DNA from: Puia dinghuensis
GTDB taxonomy: Bacteria; Bacteroidota; Bacteroidia; Chitinophagales; Chitinophagaceae
Length of the DNA: 42,102 nucleotides
NCBI GenBank assembly: GCA_026225275.1
Contig: JAMFSL010000213.1
Location: forward strand, 1 to 42,102
Reading direction: 5' to 3'
The notes under the pieces were generated by a model. It was not told the DNA's origin and did no database searches. It saw only the letters and a program-made list of their open reading frames with translations. Within the stretch, counting starts at the first letter, position 1; each line of letters begins with the position of its first letter. Made by a program: the position numbers and the translations under genes. Shown piece by piece: positions 16,204-23,719 of the stretch.

Positions 16204-17763
16204 ATGGTAGAATCGGAAAAACCGGCCCCCGGTGTGCCTGATTTGATGACGGCGATAGTGCAGTCTTCTGAGGATGCGATTATTTCCAAGTCATTGGATA
16301 GTGTGATCACCAGCTGGAACCCGGCTGCGGAGGCGCTTTTCGGTTATACGGCCCAGGAAGCGATCGGGCACGTCATGTCGGAAATGATCCTCCCCGATCA
16401 ATCTGCGGCGGAGGAAAAGGTGATGGACCGGCTCCGGAACGGGGAACGGGTGGCGCACTATGATGCGCGACGGATCACGAAGGAGGGGCGGGTGCTGAAC
16501 TTGTCGCTGACGGCTTCGGCGATCCGGGATGGTGACGGAAACCTGGTGGGGGTGTTGAAGGTGGTCCGGGATGTGACGGAGCGAAAGAAAGCGGAACAGG
16601 CGGCAAAGGAAAACGAGGAAAAATACCGGCTGGCGCTGGCGACGGCGCAAATCGGGACCTGGTCGTACGAGCCGGCTTCTTCAGAGATCGCTGTCTCGGC
16701 TGAGGTTCGGAGGCTTTATGGGCTGCCGGATGGCGTGCGGCTGGATTTGAAAACGATGGAGGGCCGGGTGCATCCGGAGGATGTACACCTGGTTCGGGAA
16801 GCGAGGGCCCGGGCATTCGACCCTGCCAATCAGGGGCACTATGCGGTGGAGCACCGGATTATTACCTATGAAAGTCAGGAGGTCAAGTGGACCAGGGTGA
16901 GGGGAAAGGCCTATTTTGATGCGGCAGGCAGGCCGGAGAAGCTGTTCGGGACGTTTCTGGACGTGACGGACGAAAGGATGGCGAAGGAGGAATTGGAGCG
17001 GAAGGTGGCGGAAAAGACGATGGACCTGCAACAGGCGAACGAGCAATTGCGCCGGTCAAATTTCGACTTGCAACAATTCGCCTATGTGGCCAGCCATGAT
17101 TTGCAGGAGCCTTTGAGACGCATACGCTTGTTTGCCGACCTGTTGCGGAAAAGAGGTGAATTGAAGGAAGATGCGGCTACCTACGTGGACAAGATCAATC
17201 AGCTCTCGGCCCGGACGGCGAATCTGATCCGGGGGGTGCTGGATTATTCCCGGCTGGGGACACAGGGAGAATTGATCGGTGATGTAGACCTTCGGGAATT
17301 GTTAGCAGATGTGTCGGCGGACTACGAGGACATGATCGCGGGTAAAGGAGCCCACATACAGCACGAAGGGTTGAGGATCGTGCCGGGAATTTCTACTCAA
17401 TTGCGGCAGCTATTTTCAAACCTGATTGGTAATTCCCTGAAATTTTGCGGGGAGAAGCCGGAGATCTGGATCCGGGCGCGACCCCTGCCGCTGGAGGAAC
17501 GCGCCCGGTATGGGTCGCTGGATGGGTCGAGGGAATACGTGGAACTGGTGTTTACGGATAACGGCGTGGGATTCGATGAAAGGTTTGCGGAGAGGTTGTT
17601 TGTGATGTTCCAGCGTTTGCACAACGAGGAACAGTATAAGGGGACGGGGATCGGCCTGGCGCTGTGTAAGAAGATCGTGGAGAATCATGGTGGACATATC
17701 AGGGGAGAGGGAAAGGTAGGGAAGGGTGCGATGTTTACGGTGGTGCTGCCGGTGAAGAAGTAG
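16204..17763 (+). CDS. PAS-domain sensor histidine kinase, cytoplasmic
   Basis: The product is 519 residues without membrane spans. PAS 1 lies at about 13-130 (ITSWNPAAEALFGYTAQEAI, ending GVLKVVRDVTERKKAE). PAS 2 with its PAC segment lies at about 138-262 (IGTWSYEPASSEI, ending LFGTFLDVTDER). A coiled coil follows at about 262-290, then HisKA with His298 (FAYVASHDLQEPLRRIRLFA), and a HATPase domain with N box (NLIGNSLKF), G1 (DNGVGFDERFAERLF) and G2 (GTGIGLAL). The DLQEPLR H-box and FVMFQRLH stretch are typical of the phytochrome-related soluble kinase group. Cofactors of the PAS domains cannot be predicted. It lies ten bases after the receiver gene. GC-rich codons match the neighbouring FPPH operon. 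Confidence 0.92.
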   Translation: MVESEKPAPGVPDLMTAIVQSSEDAIISKSLDSVITSWNPAAEALFGYTAQEAIGHVMSEMILPDQSAAEEKVMDRLRNGERVAHYDARRITKEGRVLNLSLTASAIRDGDGNLVGVLKVVRDVTERKKAEQAAKENEEKYRLALATAQIGTWSYEPASSEIAVSAEVRRLYGLPDGVRLDLKTMEGRVHPEDVHLVREARARAFDPANQGHYAVEHRIITYESQEVKWTRVRGKAYFDAAGRPEKLFGTFLDVTDERMAKEELERKVAEKTMDLQQANEQLRRSNFDLQQFAYVASHDLQEPLRRIRLFADLLRKRGELKEDAATYVDKINQLSARTANLIRGVLDYSRLGTQGELIGDVDLRELLADVSADYEDMIAGKGAHIQHEGLRIVPGISTQLRQLFSNLIGNSLKFCGEKPEIWIRARPLPLEERARYGSLDGSREYVELVFTDNGVGFDERFAERLFVMFQRLHNEEQYKGTGIGLALCKKIVENHGGHIRGEGKVGKGAMFTVVLPVKK

Positions 17764-18027
17764 TGGAAGCTGTACAGAGGTAATCATATCAAAATCTCCG
17801 GCTCGCATTTACTCAAATCGTTTGCATTAGTGGCCATAATTATCTGTCAATTAAGTAAATATCGTAGATTCTATTTATTAACAAAGCTGAAAAAAAGCGC
17901 ATATATTTTCAGGGAAAAAGGTGTTTTCATGTACCCTTAAGTATATTGGACATGACGGTGATTTAGCTGGCAAGATCAATCAATTATACCCATTTCTTTT
18001 TGTGAATCCCGTTTGATATTGATCCGG

Positions 18028-18187
18028 CATGGAGAATTGAAGCCAGTTTATGGAGAATTCGAATTAGCCGAAGTTATTCAATATTGCGCTCTTAAGAAGG
18101 CAAGGACCTCATTAAGTAAAGAATCGCCGCTTAATGCTTCAAAGGGAGCCTTAATTTTATATCGCGTACCTCGGCCGGCTCCTTCTG
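18028..18187 (+). repeat. 160-bp direct repeat, left copy (IS-end-like 33-mer plus gene tail)
   Basis: This aligns without gaps to 28273-28432 with about 149 of 160 identities by hand count. It begins with a 33-base unit containing ATGGAGAATT twice, 21 bases apart; the identical unit also stands alone at 28163-28195. The rest is, on the minus strand, the last 36 or so codons of the winged-helix gene fragment described at 28323 (reading EGAGRGTRYKIKAPFEALS and a stop). The repeats bracket a ten-kilobase block. Confidence 0.8.
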
Positions 18188-18189
18188 AT

Positions 18190-18537
18190 AAAAATGTAGA
18201 AAACGGACCAATGTCCAAGTTGTATTCGACATTGTGTCAATTCGCTCATCCAGCGGCACATTCAATACACTTTCAGACAGGTTTTGATGGAGAGAAATAC
18301 CTGTTTCAATACAATAGGGACACCGATAATATTAATATAGAGGAAATACTAAGGGAATATAATAATGAAATTACAGATTCTTTACCCTTTGGATTCAATC
18401 CTGGGCTACTGATTCTAAAGACATTCAATTTCTTTGATTATCAGCTGACCAAGATCCCTTACCTTGAAAAAATCGAATTTGGGACAATGAAAGCTTGGGT
18501 TGACATAAAGACGAAGATTAATCGGCGTTCTGGGTAA
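18190..18537 (+). pseudogene. C-terminal fragment of an unrecognised gene (HEPN-like flavour)
   Basis: From the end of the 160-bp repeat an open frame reads KNVENGPMSKLYSTLCQFAH, then PAAHSIHFQTGFDGEKYLFQ, and ends AWVDIKTKINRRSG. The helix with YSTLCQFAHPAAHS recalls HEPN/AbiV-type or DUF5677-like proteins, but I cannot assign a family. The frame is open upstream only because it runs through the antisense of the repeat (a TTG at 18013), so the true N-terminus has been replaced by the repeat. It is best read as a gene truncated by the same rearrangement that deposited the repeat. An expressed chimera cannot be excluded. Confidence 0.45.
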
Positions 18538-18682
18538 GAGGATATCGATGGATAACCCCAGACTTTAGGGTATTCTTGGTTATCCGTGAAAAGGGAGAGC
18601 TTTAGCTGCGAACCTTCCTGTATTCGAACCATTATTATACTGATAAATAGTAATTTGATTCTTCTTGTAGAATTTATAGAAA

Positions 18683-18710
18683 GGCAAAACCCGCCTTGGT
18701 GACGGGTTTC
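18683..18710 (-). terminator. Hairpin terminator beside a tRNA-Pro 3' scar
   Basis: Read on the minus strand, AAACCCG and CGGGTTT (18687-18693 and 18703-18709 on plus) pair around a nine-base loop and are followed by TTTTG. It lies ten bases past the tRNA-Pro 3' fragment at 18719, exactly where a tRNA terminator would be. Confidence 0.6.
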
Positions 18711-18718
18711 AAAAATTG

Positions 18719-18739
18719 GTCGGGAAGACAGGATTCGAA
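18719..18739 (-). repeat. tRNA-Pro 3'-end scar 1 (putative attachment-site remnant)
   Basis: Twenty-one bases are identical to the 3' end of the intact tRNA-Pro at 35120 (the acceptor strand CTTCCCG and part of the T arm on the minus strand). The match breaks off after GGATTCGAA. Same orientation as the intact tRNA. The rest of 18538-18967 shows no gene. Confidence 0.7.
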
Positions 18740-18967
18740 TTATCCTATAAATAATTTATTTTCAATTAATTGCAAGTCCTAAAATATCGAACTCACCGAT
18801 AAGTTCACTGACAATTAATGTAAAGAACTTCAAAGCAAAGATAAACCTTTTCCGCTTTATCTACAAACCAACCCGCTCAAAAGTCACTGCTATAACGTGC
18901 CGGCGTTGCTCATTTATGGAGAGAAGGATGATACGAAAGACGCTGGAATTCCAGCCTTGATTTCGCT

Positions 18968-19615
18968 TTAATGCTTTTTTTCCTTATGCGACACTATTTC
19001 ATTATATGCCGCATCAAAAGTTGAAATTTTATCCATTTGCCAGCGCCCCGAGAATTTGATTTCTGTGTCTTTCAGTAATTGTATGCATATTTTCTGGTCT
19101 TCAGCATGCATGTCAAAAGTCATCATCTCAACCAATTGCAGAATTCTCACCCTACTCTTTGATAGAACTTTGGAACCTGCCGGCGTAAGATGTAGCCGTT
19201 TTGCCCGTTTATCCTCTTTATCTGCATGTTCGGTGACATACCCCCGTTTTACAAGCCTGTTAACCATATCAGTTCCGCTGGACAGTTCCATCAGATTGTC
19301 GTAAATAACCTCTGTTTTGCGGGGGCTTTTATAAGCGTCTATAGTGACCAGTATGCTAAATTCCTCAATCTGGTTCAGCCCAGTATCTTCAAGGGCCATA
19401 TTTGAATACATACTATGCAAACGAGATATCCTTCCAATTATTTTCAGCAATAATGCTGGCGTGTTAGCAGGCACAAGCCCACCAACCAGCTTGCCATTAT
19501 CAATGTCTTCGCGCGTGCTTACCAATTGATACCTGAAAAAATCCTCAATACTGCCGTTAGGGTATTTGGCTTCGAACATTGCCCAAAGGTTTACTAATTC
19601 AACTGTCTTGTTCAT
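18968..19615 (-). CDS. MarR family transcriptional regulator
   Basis: The product is 215 residues. The winged-helix core lies at about 75-165 (LNQIEEFSILVTIDAYKSPR, LMELSSGTDMVNRLVKRGYV, then DKRAKRLHLTPAGSKVL, the basic wing). It is longer than usual: about 60 extra residues at the N-terminus (including VNLWAMFEAKYPNGSIEDFF) and a long C-terminal helix. It is divergent from the NTF2-like gene at 19758. The shared gap has an inverted repeat AATCC-N11-GGATT (19652-19672) that overlaps the -33 element of that gene's promoter, a plausible operator. MarR proteins usually respond to phenolic or quinone-like compounds, which fits the efflux and azoreductase genes of this block. Confidence 0.85.
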   Translation of the reverse strand: MNKTVELVNLWAMFEAKYPNGSIEDFFRYQLVSTREDIDNGKLVGGLVPANTPALLLKIIGRISRLHSMYSNMALEDTGLNQIEEFSILVTIDAYKSPRKTEVIYDNLMELSSGTDMVNRLVKRGYVTEHADKEDKRAKRLHLTPAGSKVLSKSRVRILQLVEMMTFDMHAEDQKICIQLLKDTEIKFSGRWQMDKISTFDAAYNEIVSHKEKKH

Positions 19616-19664
19616 GGCTATAAACTTCGTAATGGGAGTAAAAGTAGAAATAATCCTTCGAAAA

Positions 19665-19697
19665 TTTGGATTATAATACGGTTTTGATATATATTTG
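19665..19697 (+). promoter_or_regulatory. Bacteroidota-type promoter for the NTF2-like gene, with putative MarR site
   Basis: TTTG (19665-19668), 21 bases, then TATATTTG (19690-19697) is an exact fit to the -33/-7 consensus TTTG-N19/21-TAnnTTTG. Transcription should begin near 19703, about 55 bases before the ATG at 19758. AATCC/GGATT arms at 19652-19656 and 19668-19672 straddle the -33 box, a natural repressor position. Confidence 0.75.
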
Positions 19698-19757
19698 CAC
19701 TATATACTACGTTACCGAAACACATTTTATTATTCCAAAACGTTAAAAACCACAAAC

Positions 19758-20123
19758 ATGAAAGAAGATATTAAGGATGTGATCACTACTTACTTTGAAA
19801 AACTGAAGTATGCTGATTCAGAAAGTATATCATCACTCTATTCGGAAGACGGAGTTATGATGCCTCCAATTTTCCCCACTGTTTCGGGGAGAGAAGAAAT
19901 AAAGAAATTTTATAAAACAGCTCTGGGTAAAAAGAGGTTCAACATGAGTTCTGAAATTGTCGAAATTATAGAAGACACCAATATAGCCGTGGTTCGGACA
20001 TTGTCAAAGGGCACCTCGGAAACCATTGAAACAAAACAAACAATTAATGAAGACAGCAAAGAATTGTTTGTTCTCAAAAAGGCCGGTAATGAATGGAAAA
20101 TTGCGAGATTAATTCTAAACTAG
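19758..20123 (+). CDS. NTF2-like (SgcJ/EcaC-type) protein
   Basis: The product is 121 residues: an N-terminal helix (IKDVITTYFEKLKYADSESI), then SSLYSEDGVMMPPIFPTVSG and REEIKKFYKTAL, then the curved sheet (VRTLSKGTSETIETKQTINE, ELFVLKKAGNEWKIARLILN). This is the standard DUF4440/SgcJ-EcaC layout of the NTF2 superfamily. An upstream in-frame ATG would add 21 residues, but the promoter and the family's usual start favour 19758. It is cytoplasmic, with unknown ligand. It is divergent from MarR and probably repressed by it. The A+T-rich codons differ from the GC-rich genes before 17.8 kb, consistent with an acquired block. Confidence 0.8.
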   Translation: MKEDIKDVITTYFEKLKYADSESISSLYSEDGVMMPPIFPTVSGREEIKKFYKTALGKKRFNMSSEIVEIIEDTNIAVVRTLSKGTSETIETKQTINEDSKELFVLKKAGNEWKIARLILN

Positions 20124-20301
20124 ATGCCGTATTGATCTAGGATCCATTTTTCCAAAGGGCTGCACTTTGGTTAAAGTAACCGGCTCCGAGGAAATCAGAT
20201 TCTTAAAAGTTTGACCTTTTTGCTCTGGTATCAAATTCCTGATGAGTAGTAATACTATCTAGGGTTTGCTAAATTATTAATAAACATTAGAACAAATAAA
20301 A

Positions 20302-20973
20302 ATGAAAAACGCAATCTCCTGGTTTCAGATACCAGTAATCGATTTTGACAGGGCAGTTAAATTTTACAACACTATTTTCGCGACCGAGCTTACGCTTACA
20401 GAAGGATTGGGAAATAAGGTCGCCATGTTTCCATATGAGCGGAGCCCGGATACAGTAGGCGGCGCGCTTTACAAAGGGCCTGGCTTTGAGCCCAGCGACA
20501 AGGGAACACTGGTGTTGCTAAATGCAGGTGACGACCTTGCACCAGTTTTGGAACGTGTAGAAGAAGGCGGAGGTAAGATTACCCTGCCTAAAACTCAAAT
20601 CAGTAGCGAGTTTGGCTATATAGCTCATATCATTGATACAGAAGGCAACAAGGTTGCCTTACACTCAAAAGGGATTGCCCGGAACCCCGTAAGCCAGGCT
20701 GATAGTAAGAACAGAACAGAGGTGATTTTAATACTTGATCAGGAAAACCTTCCCCCCAATTACCAGGACTTGCTACAACAGGAGAGAGAGCTTGTGGGCA
20801 AATTGAGAGCGGCTGGGACTATAGTACATGTATTTTTGAAACAACATGGCACTGGTGCTATTCTGATTTTTAAGGAGGCCGATGTAGAGAAAGTAAAAGC
20901 ATTGATGGAAACTTTCCCTTTGTTTAAATTTTTAAAAAGCGTTGAATATCAGAGCTTGACACAAAATTTTTAA
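20302..20973 (+). CDS. VOC-domain protein fused to a ferredoxin-like (YCII/muconolactone-isomerase-type) domain
   Basis: The product is 223 residues. Residues 1-125 are a complete VOC domain (AISWFQIPVIDFDRAVKFYN, then GGALYKGPGFEPSDKGTLVL and AHIIDTEGNKVALHS). After a short linker, residues 138-217 form a second domain: EVILILDQENLPPNYQDLLQ, QERELVGKLRAAGTIVHVFL, then GTGAILIFKEADVEKVKALM. That beta-alpha-beta pattern with one acidic helix looks like the dimeric alpha/beta barrel group (YCII or muconolactone isomerase). The VOC half alone resembles many Bacteroidota proteins of about 125 residues. The fusion suggests two steps on one small aromatic or carbonyl compound, or a substrate-binding accessory. 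Role inferred only. Confidence 0.75.
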   Translation: MKNAISWFQIPVIDFDRAVKFYNTIFATELTLTEGLGNKVAMFPYERSPDTVGGALYKGPGFEPSDKGTLVLLNAGDDLAPVLERVEEGGGKITLPKTQISSEFGYIAHIIDTEGNKVALHSKGIARNPVSQADSKNRTEVILILDQENLPPNYQDLLQQERELVGKLRAAGTIVHVFLKQHGTGAILIFKEADVEKVKALMETFPLFKFLKSVEYQSLTQNF

Positions 20974-21036
20974 GCTTAAAATATCTCGAAATAGTTACCG
21001 GACAAATGAAAAGTGTCTAATTTTTTTGCCCTTAAA

Positions 21037-21052
21037 TTGAACAAATGTTCAA
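21037..21052. promoter_or_regulatory. TetR-type palindromic operator before the efflux operon
   Basis: TTGAACAAATGTTCAA is a palindrome of two seven-base arms (TTGAACA/TGTTCAA) around AA. It lies 230 bases before the TolC-like start. Its exact reverse complement occurs at 28137-28152, just past the other end of the cassette. The rest of 20974-21283 contains no gene. Confidence 0.6.
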
Positions 21053-21283
21053 AACACTTTATTAAAACAGATTTACAATTCTGTCTTGGTAACCGTACAA
21101 GAAAGTGGAAAGAGACTAGCGAAAAGCTACAAGCAGTAGCAAATCGACGAATCCGGGAGAAAAATATTACGCGCTGATTTGCGACAGGACAGTCGCTGCC
21201 ATCTCAGCTTGCAAAAAAAATTAATGCAACCTATCAAAATTTGTGAAGCAGATCTTCCAGTCATATTAACACCGTATAGGAAC

Positions 21284-22621
21284 ATGAAAGTAGCCATCAC
21301 AATCATCAGCATGCTGCTTTTCCTTGGAAAAGTTCAAAGCCAGGATAGCCTACAACTTTCCCTTCAGCAAGCCATAAAGGCAGGCCTTGTCAATAATAAA
21401 AATATCCAGGCATCTGCCCTTGAAAGCGCTTTGACGGAGTATAAGATCAAAGAATATAAAGCCGGGTTCTATCCTACGGTAACTGGAAATGCGGGGATCC
21501 TCCATTATTTCGATGTCCCGGTTCAGTATGCTCCTGCCAATACCTTTGATCCGACAGCTCCGGCGAACAAGTACGTCGGCCTTAAGTTGCTGTTGCCGAA
21601 TGCGGCAATTACGGGAATATCAGCCAACTGGACGCTATATGACCAGGCGATCTACTCCGCCTTGAAGCTTGCCAAAGAAACAGGAAGATTGACTGATGTC
21701 CAGATTGAAAAAGACAGAAGCGACCTGGCATTTTCTATCAGCCAGTTGTATTACGGTATCGTCTTCGCGAGAAAACAGCAGTCGAGCCTTTTAAAAGAGG
21801 ACTCCAACACAGCCAGTCTGGTAGACATCCTGCAGGCCCAGGCAGATAACGGCGTTATCAAAAGGTCGGATGTAGACAAAGTAAAAGTCAATAAAATCAA
21901 TATCGAATCCCGTATCGATCAGTTGAACACGGTAGCTCAAACGCAAATAAATCTTTTGAAAGTGTTGCTATCGCTGCCTGAAGACACACGCATCAAATTA
22001 ACTGAACCCGAAGTCGACCAATTGCTGGTCCCGCTGCCGGAAACTTCTGATGCTGAAAACAACTTCGACCTCCGGTTGCTGAAGGAACAGATAAGTATCG
22101 AAAAGCTGGAACGCAAGACCATTACAGCAGGATATTATCCTTCTGTTAGCGCCAACTACAACTACAGCTATAATTGGGTAAGCACCGATTTCAGCAAAAC
22201 CCTCGGGTCGAACCTGAGATTCCCGCAACAATATCTCGGACTGAACGTCGCCATCCCCATCTTCGACGGTAACAGGAAACTCTATCAAACCAGGCAAAAT
22301 GAAGTGACCACAAAGGAGCTGGAACTGAAGTCAGCATACCTGCTGGACAAGACCCGCATCGATATCGTCAACGCAAAATTAAGTTACAATACCAGCCTCC
22401 GGAATATGAATGCCAGCGACTCAAATGTAAAACTGGGTGAACAAATTTACATCGAAAATCTTTATGAATACCAGCAGGGCACCGTCTTCCTGAATGATGT
22501 CATTACCACAGAAAATACCTTACAGCAGGCATTGAATGAATACTTCGGCTCGGTATCAAACGCTTTCGAGTCCCTGCTTGAATATAAAAGAGCTACCAAC
22601 ACAATATTGACCCCCCAATAA
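21284..22621 (+). CDS. TolC-family outer-membrane efflux protein
   Basis: The product is 445 residues from the ATG at 21284, which begins a clear signal peptide (MKVAITIISMLLFLGKVQSQ). A longer frame upstream adds a non-signal N-terminus and is unlikely. Two outer-membrane-factor repeats are visible (LSLQQAIKAGLVNNKNIQAS and a second set near residues 245-430), rich in long helices (ESALTEYKIKEYKAGFYPTV; KERKT, GLNVAIPIFDGNRKLYQTRQ). It forms the trimeric exit duct of a tripartite pump. The adaptor gene follows after 12 bases and the RND permease next, so the order is outer duct, adaptor, pump. It is the first gene of the operon and lies behind the palindromic operator. Confidence 0.88.
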   Translation: MKVAITIISMLLFLGKVQSQDSLQLSLQQAIKAGLVNNKNIQASALESALTEYKIKEYKAGFYPTVTGNAGILHYFDVPVQYAPANTFDPTAPANKYVGLKLLLPNAAITGISANWTLYDQAIYSALKLAKETGRLTDVQIEKDRSDLAFSISQLYYGIVFARKQQSSLLKEDSNTASLVDILQAQADNGVIKRSDVDKVKVNKINIESRIDQLNTVAQTQINLLKVLLSLPEDTRIKLTEPEVDQLLVPLPETSDAENNFDLRLLKEQISIEKLERKTITAGYYPSVSANYNYSYNWVSTDFSKTLGSNLRFPQQYLGLNVAIPIFDGNRKLYQTRQNEVTTKELELKSAYLLDKTRIDIVNAKLSYNTSLRNMNASDSNVKLGEQIYIENLYEYQQGTVFLNDVITTENTLQQALNEYFGSVSNAFESLLEYKRATNTILTPQ

Positions 22622-22633
22622 ATTTAGCACGAT

Positions 22634-23698
22634 ATGGTAAAGAAATTAATTATTTCAATTGTAGCCATTGGGCTGATTGTATCAGCGGTTGTAAAACTCG
22701 CTCATAATAAAGCCGAGATCAACAAACAAACGACTTATACAGAGATCGTTTCAAATGTTCCGGTAAAGGTAATTACCGCGCAGCAGGTCACACTGGATGA
22801 CCCGCTAAATTTTGTCGGTGTGTTCAAGCCGTCCAGGGAGGCTACCGTCTCTGCGGAGATCGCGGGAAAGATAGTACGCGTTTTTGTGGAAGAAGGAAAC
22901 TTTGTACATGAAGGACAGGTAATTGCTGAACTGGATACAACCTTGCTGGCACTGCAATTGCAGACCGATGTAGCCCAGCTCGCACACTCGCAGGAAGACC
23001 TTGCCAGGTATGAAAACCTGATCAAACGTGACGCAACTACCGATGTTACGCTGAAACAGGCGCGCCTGACCAATAGATTGAATGAGATTGCCGTAAAGAA
23101 CACCGGAGAGCAGATCATAAAATCCACCATCAAAGCACCGATCAGCGGGTATCTTTCCAGCAAGAATTTTGAGAACGGTACCGTTGTGTCAGCCGGATTG
23201 AGCATAGCGGAAATAGTAAACGTTAACGTCCTGAAATTTACCGCTGCGGTACCCGAATACCAGGTGGTTAAACTCGTGCCCGGCCAAAAAGTTAAAGTAA
23301 GCGCAGATGTCTATCCTAACATACAATTCACCGGAACCATCACGCAGATCGCTGAAAAAGGCGATGAGAACCATATCTACAAGGTGGAAGTGACCGTCAG
23401 TAATGACAAAAAGGGCAGTCCTTTAAGGGCAGCAATGAACGGAACGGTAAAAGCGGAAGGGAACACTAAGTCAACGGGCATCTTTATTCCCCGTGAAGCG
23501 CTTACCGGAACTACTGACAAACCACAGGTGTACCTGGCGATTTCAGGCAAAGCGCAACTGAAAGACGTGTCAACGGGAAGGGCCATCGGTAATATAATTC
23601 AAATTGCCACCGGGCTGACAGTTGGCGATAAGATCATCGTGTCCGGGTTAAACAACATTAAAAATGGCGTCAGCATTTCGATTGCAGACGCGAATTAA
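22634..23698 (+). CDS. RND efflux periplasmic adaptor (membrane fusion protein)
   Basis: The product is 354 residues: an N-terminal hydrophobic anchor at about 3-20 (KKLIISIVAIGLIVSAVVKL, no lipobox Cys), barrel-sandwich halves (EATVSAEIAGKIVRVFVEEG with VHEGQVIAELD, and KSTIKAPISGYLSSKNFENG), a helical hairpin between them (LQTDVAQLAHSQEDLARYEN), a beta barrel (AAVPEYQVVKLVPGQKVKVS) and a membrane-proximal end (IIQIATGLTVGDKIIVSGLN). It links the pump to the outer duct. Spacing of 12 bases before and 21 after shows tight cotranscription. The substrate class cannot be inferred from the adaptor. Confidence 0.9.
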   Translation: MVKKLIISIVAIGLIVSAVVKLAHNKAEINKQTTYTEIVSNVPVKVITAQQVTLDDPLNFVGVFKPSREATVSAEIAGKIVRVFVEEGNFVHEGQVIAELDTTLLALQLQTDVAQLAHSQEDLARYENLIKRDATTDVTLKQARLTNRLNEIAVKNTGEQIIKSTIKAPISGYLSSKNFENGTVVSAGLSIAEIVNVNVLKFTAAVPEYQVVKLVPGQKVKVSADVYPNIQFTGTITQIAEKGDENHIYKVEVTVSNDKKGSPLRAAMNGTVKAEGNTKSTGIFIPREALTGTTDKPQVYLAISGKAQLKDVSTGRAIGNIIQIATGLTVGDKIIVSGLNNIKNGVSISIADAN

Positions 23699-23719
23699 AG
23701 CAGATTAAAGAAAAAAAGT

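Noticed and set aside
20151-20170. CCAAAG/CTTTGG inverted repeat after the NTF2-like gene as a terminator
   Set aside because: Only six pairs and no T-run; it could be chance.
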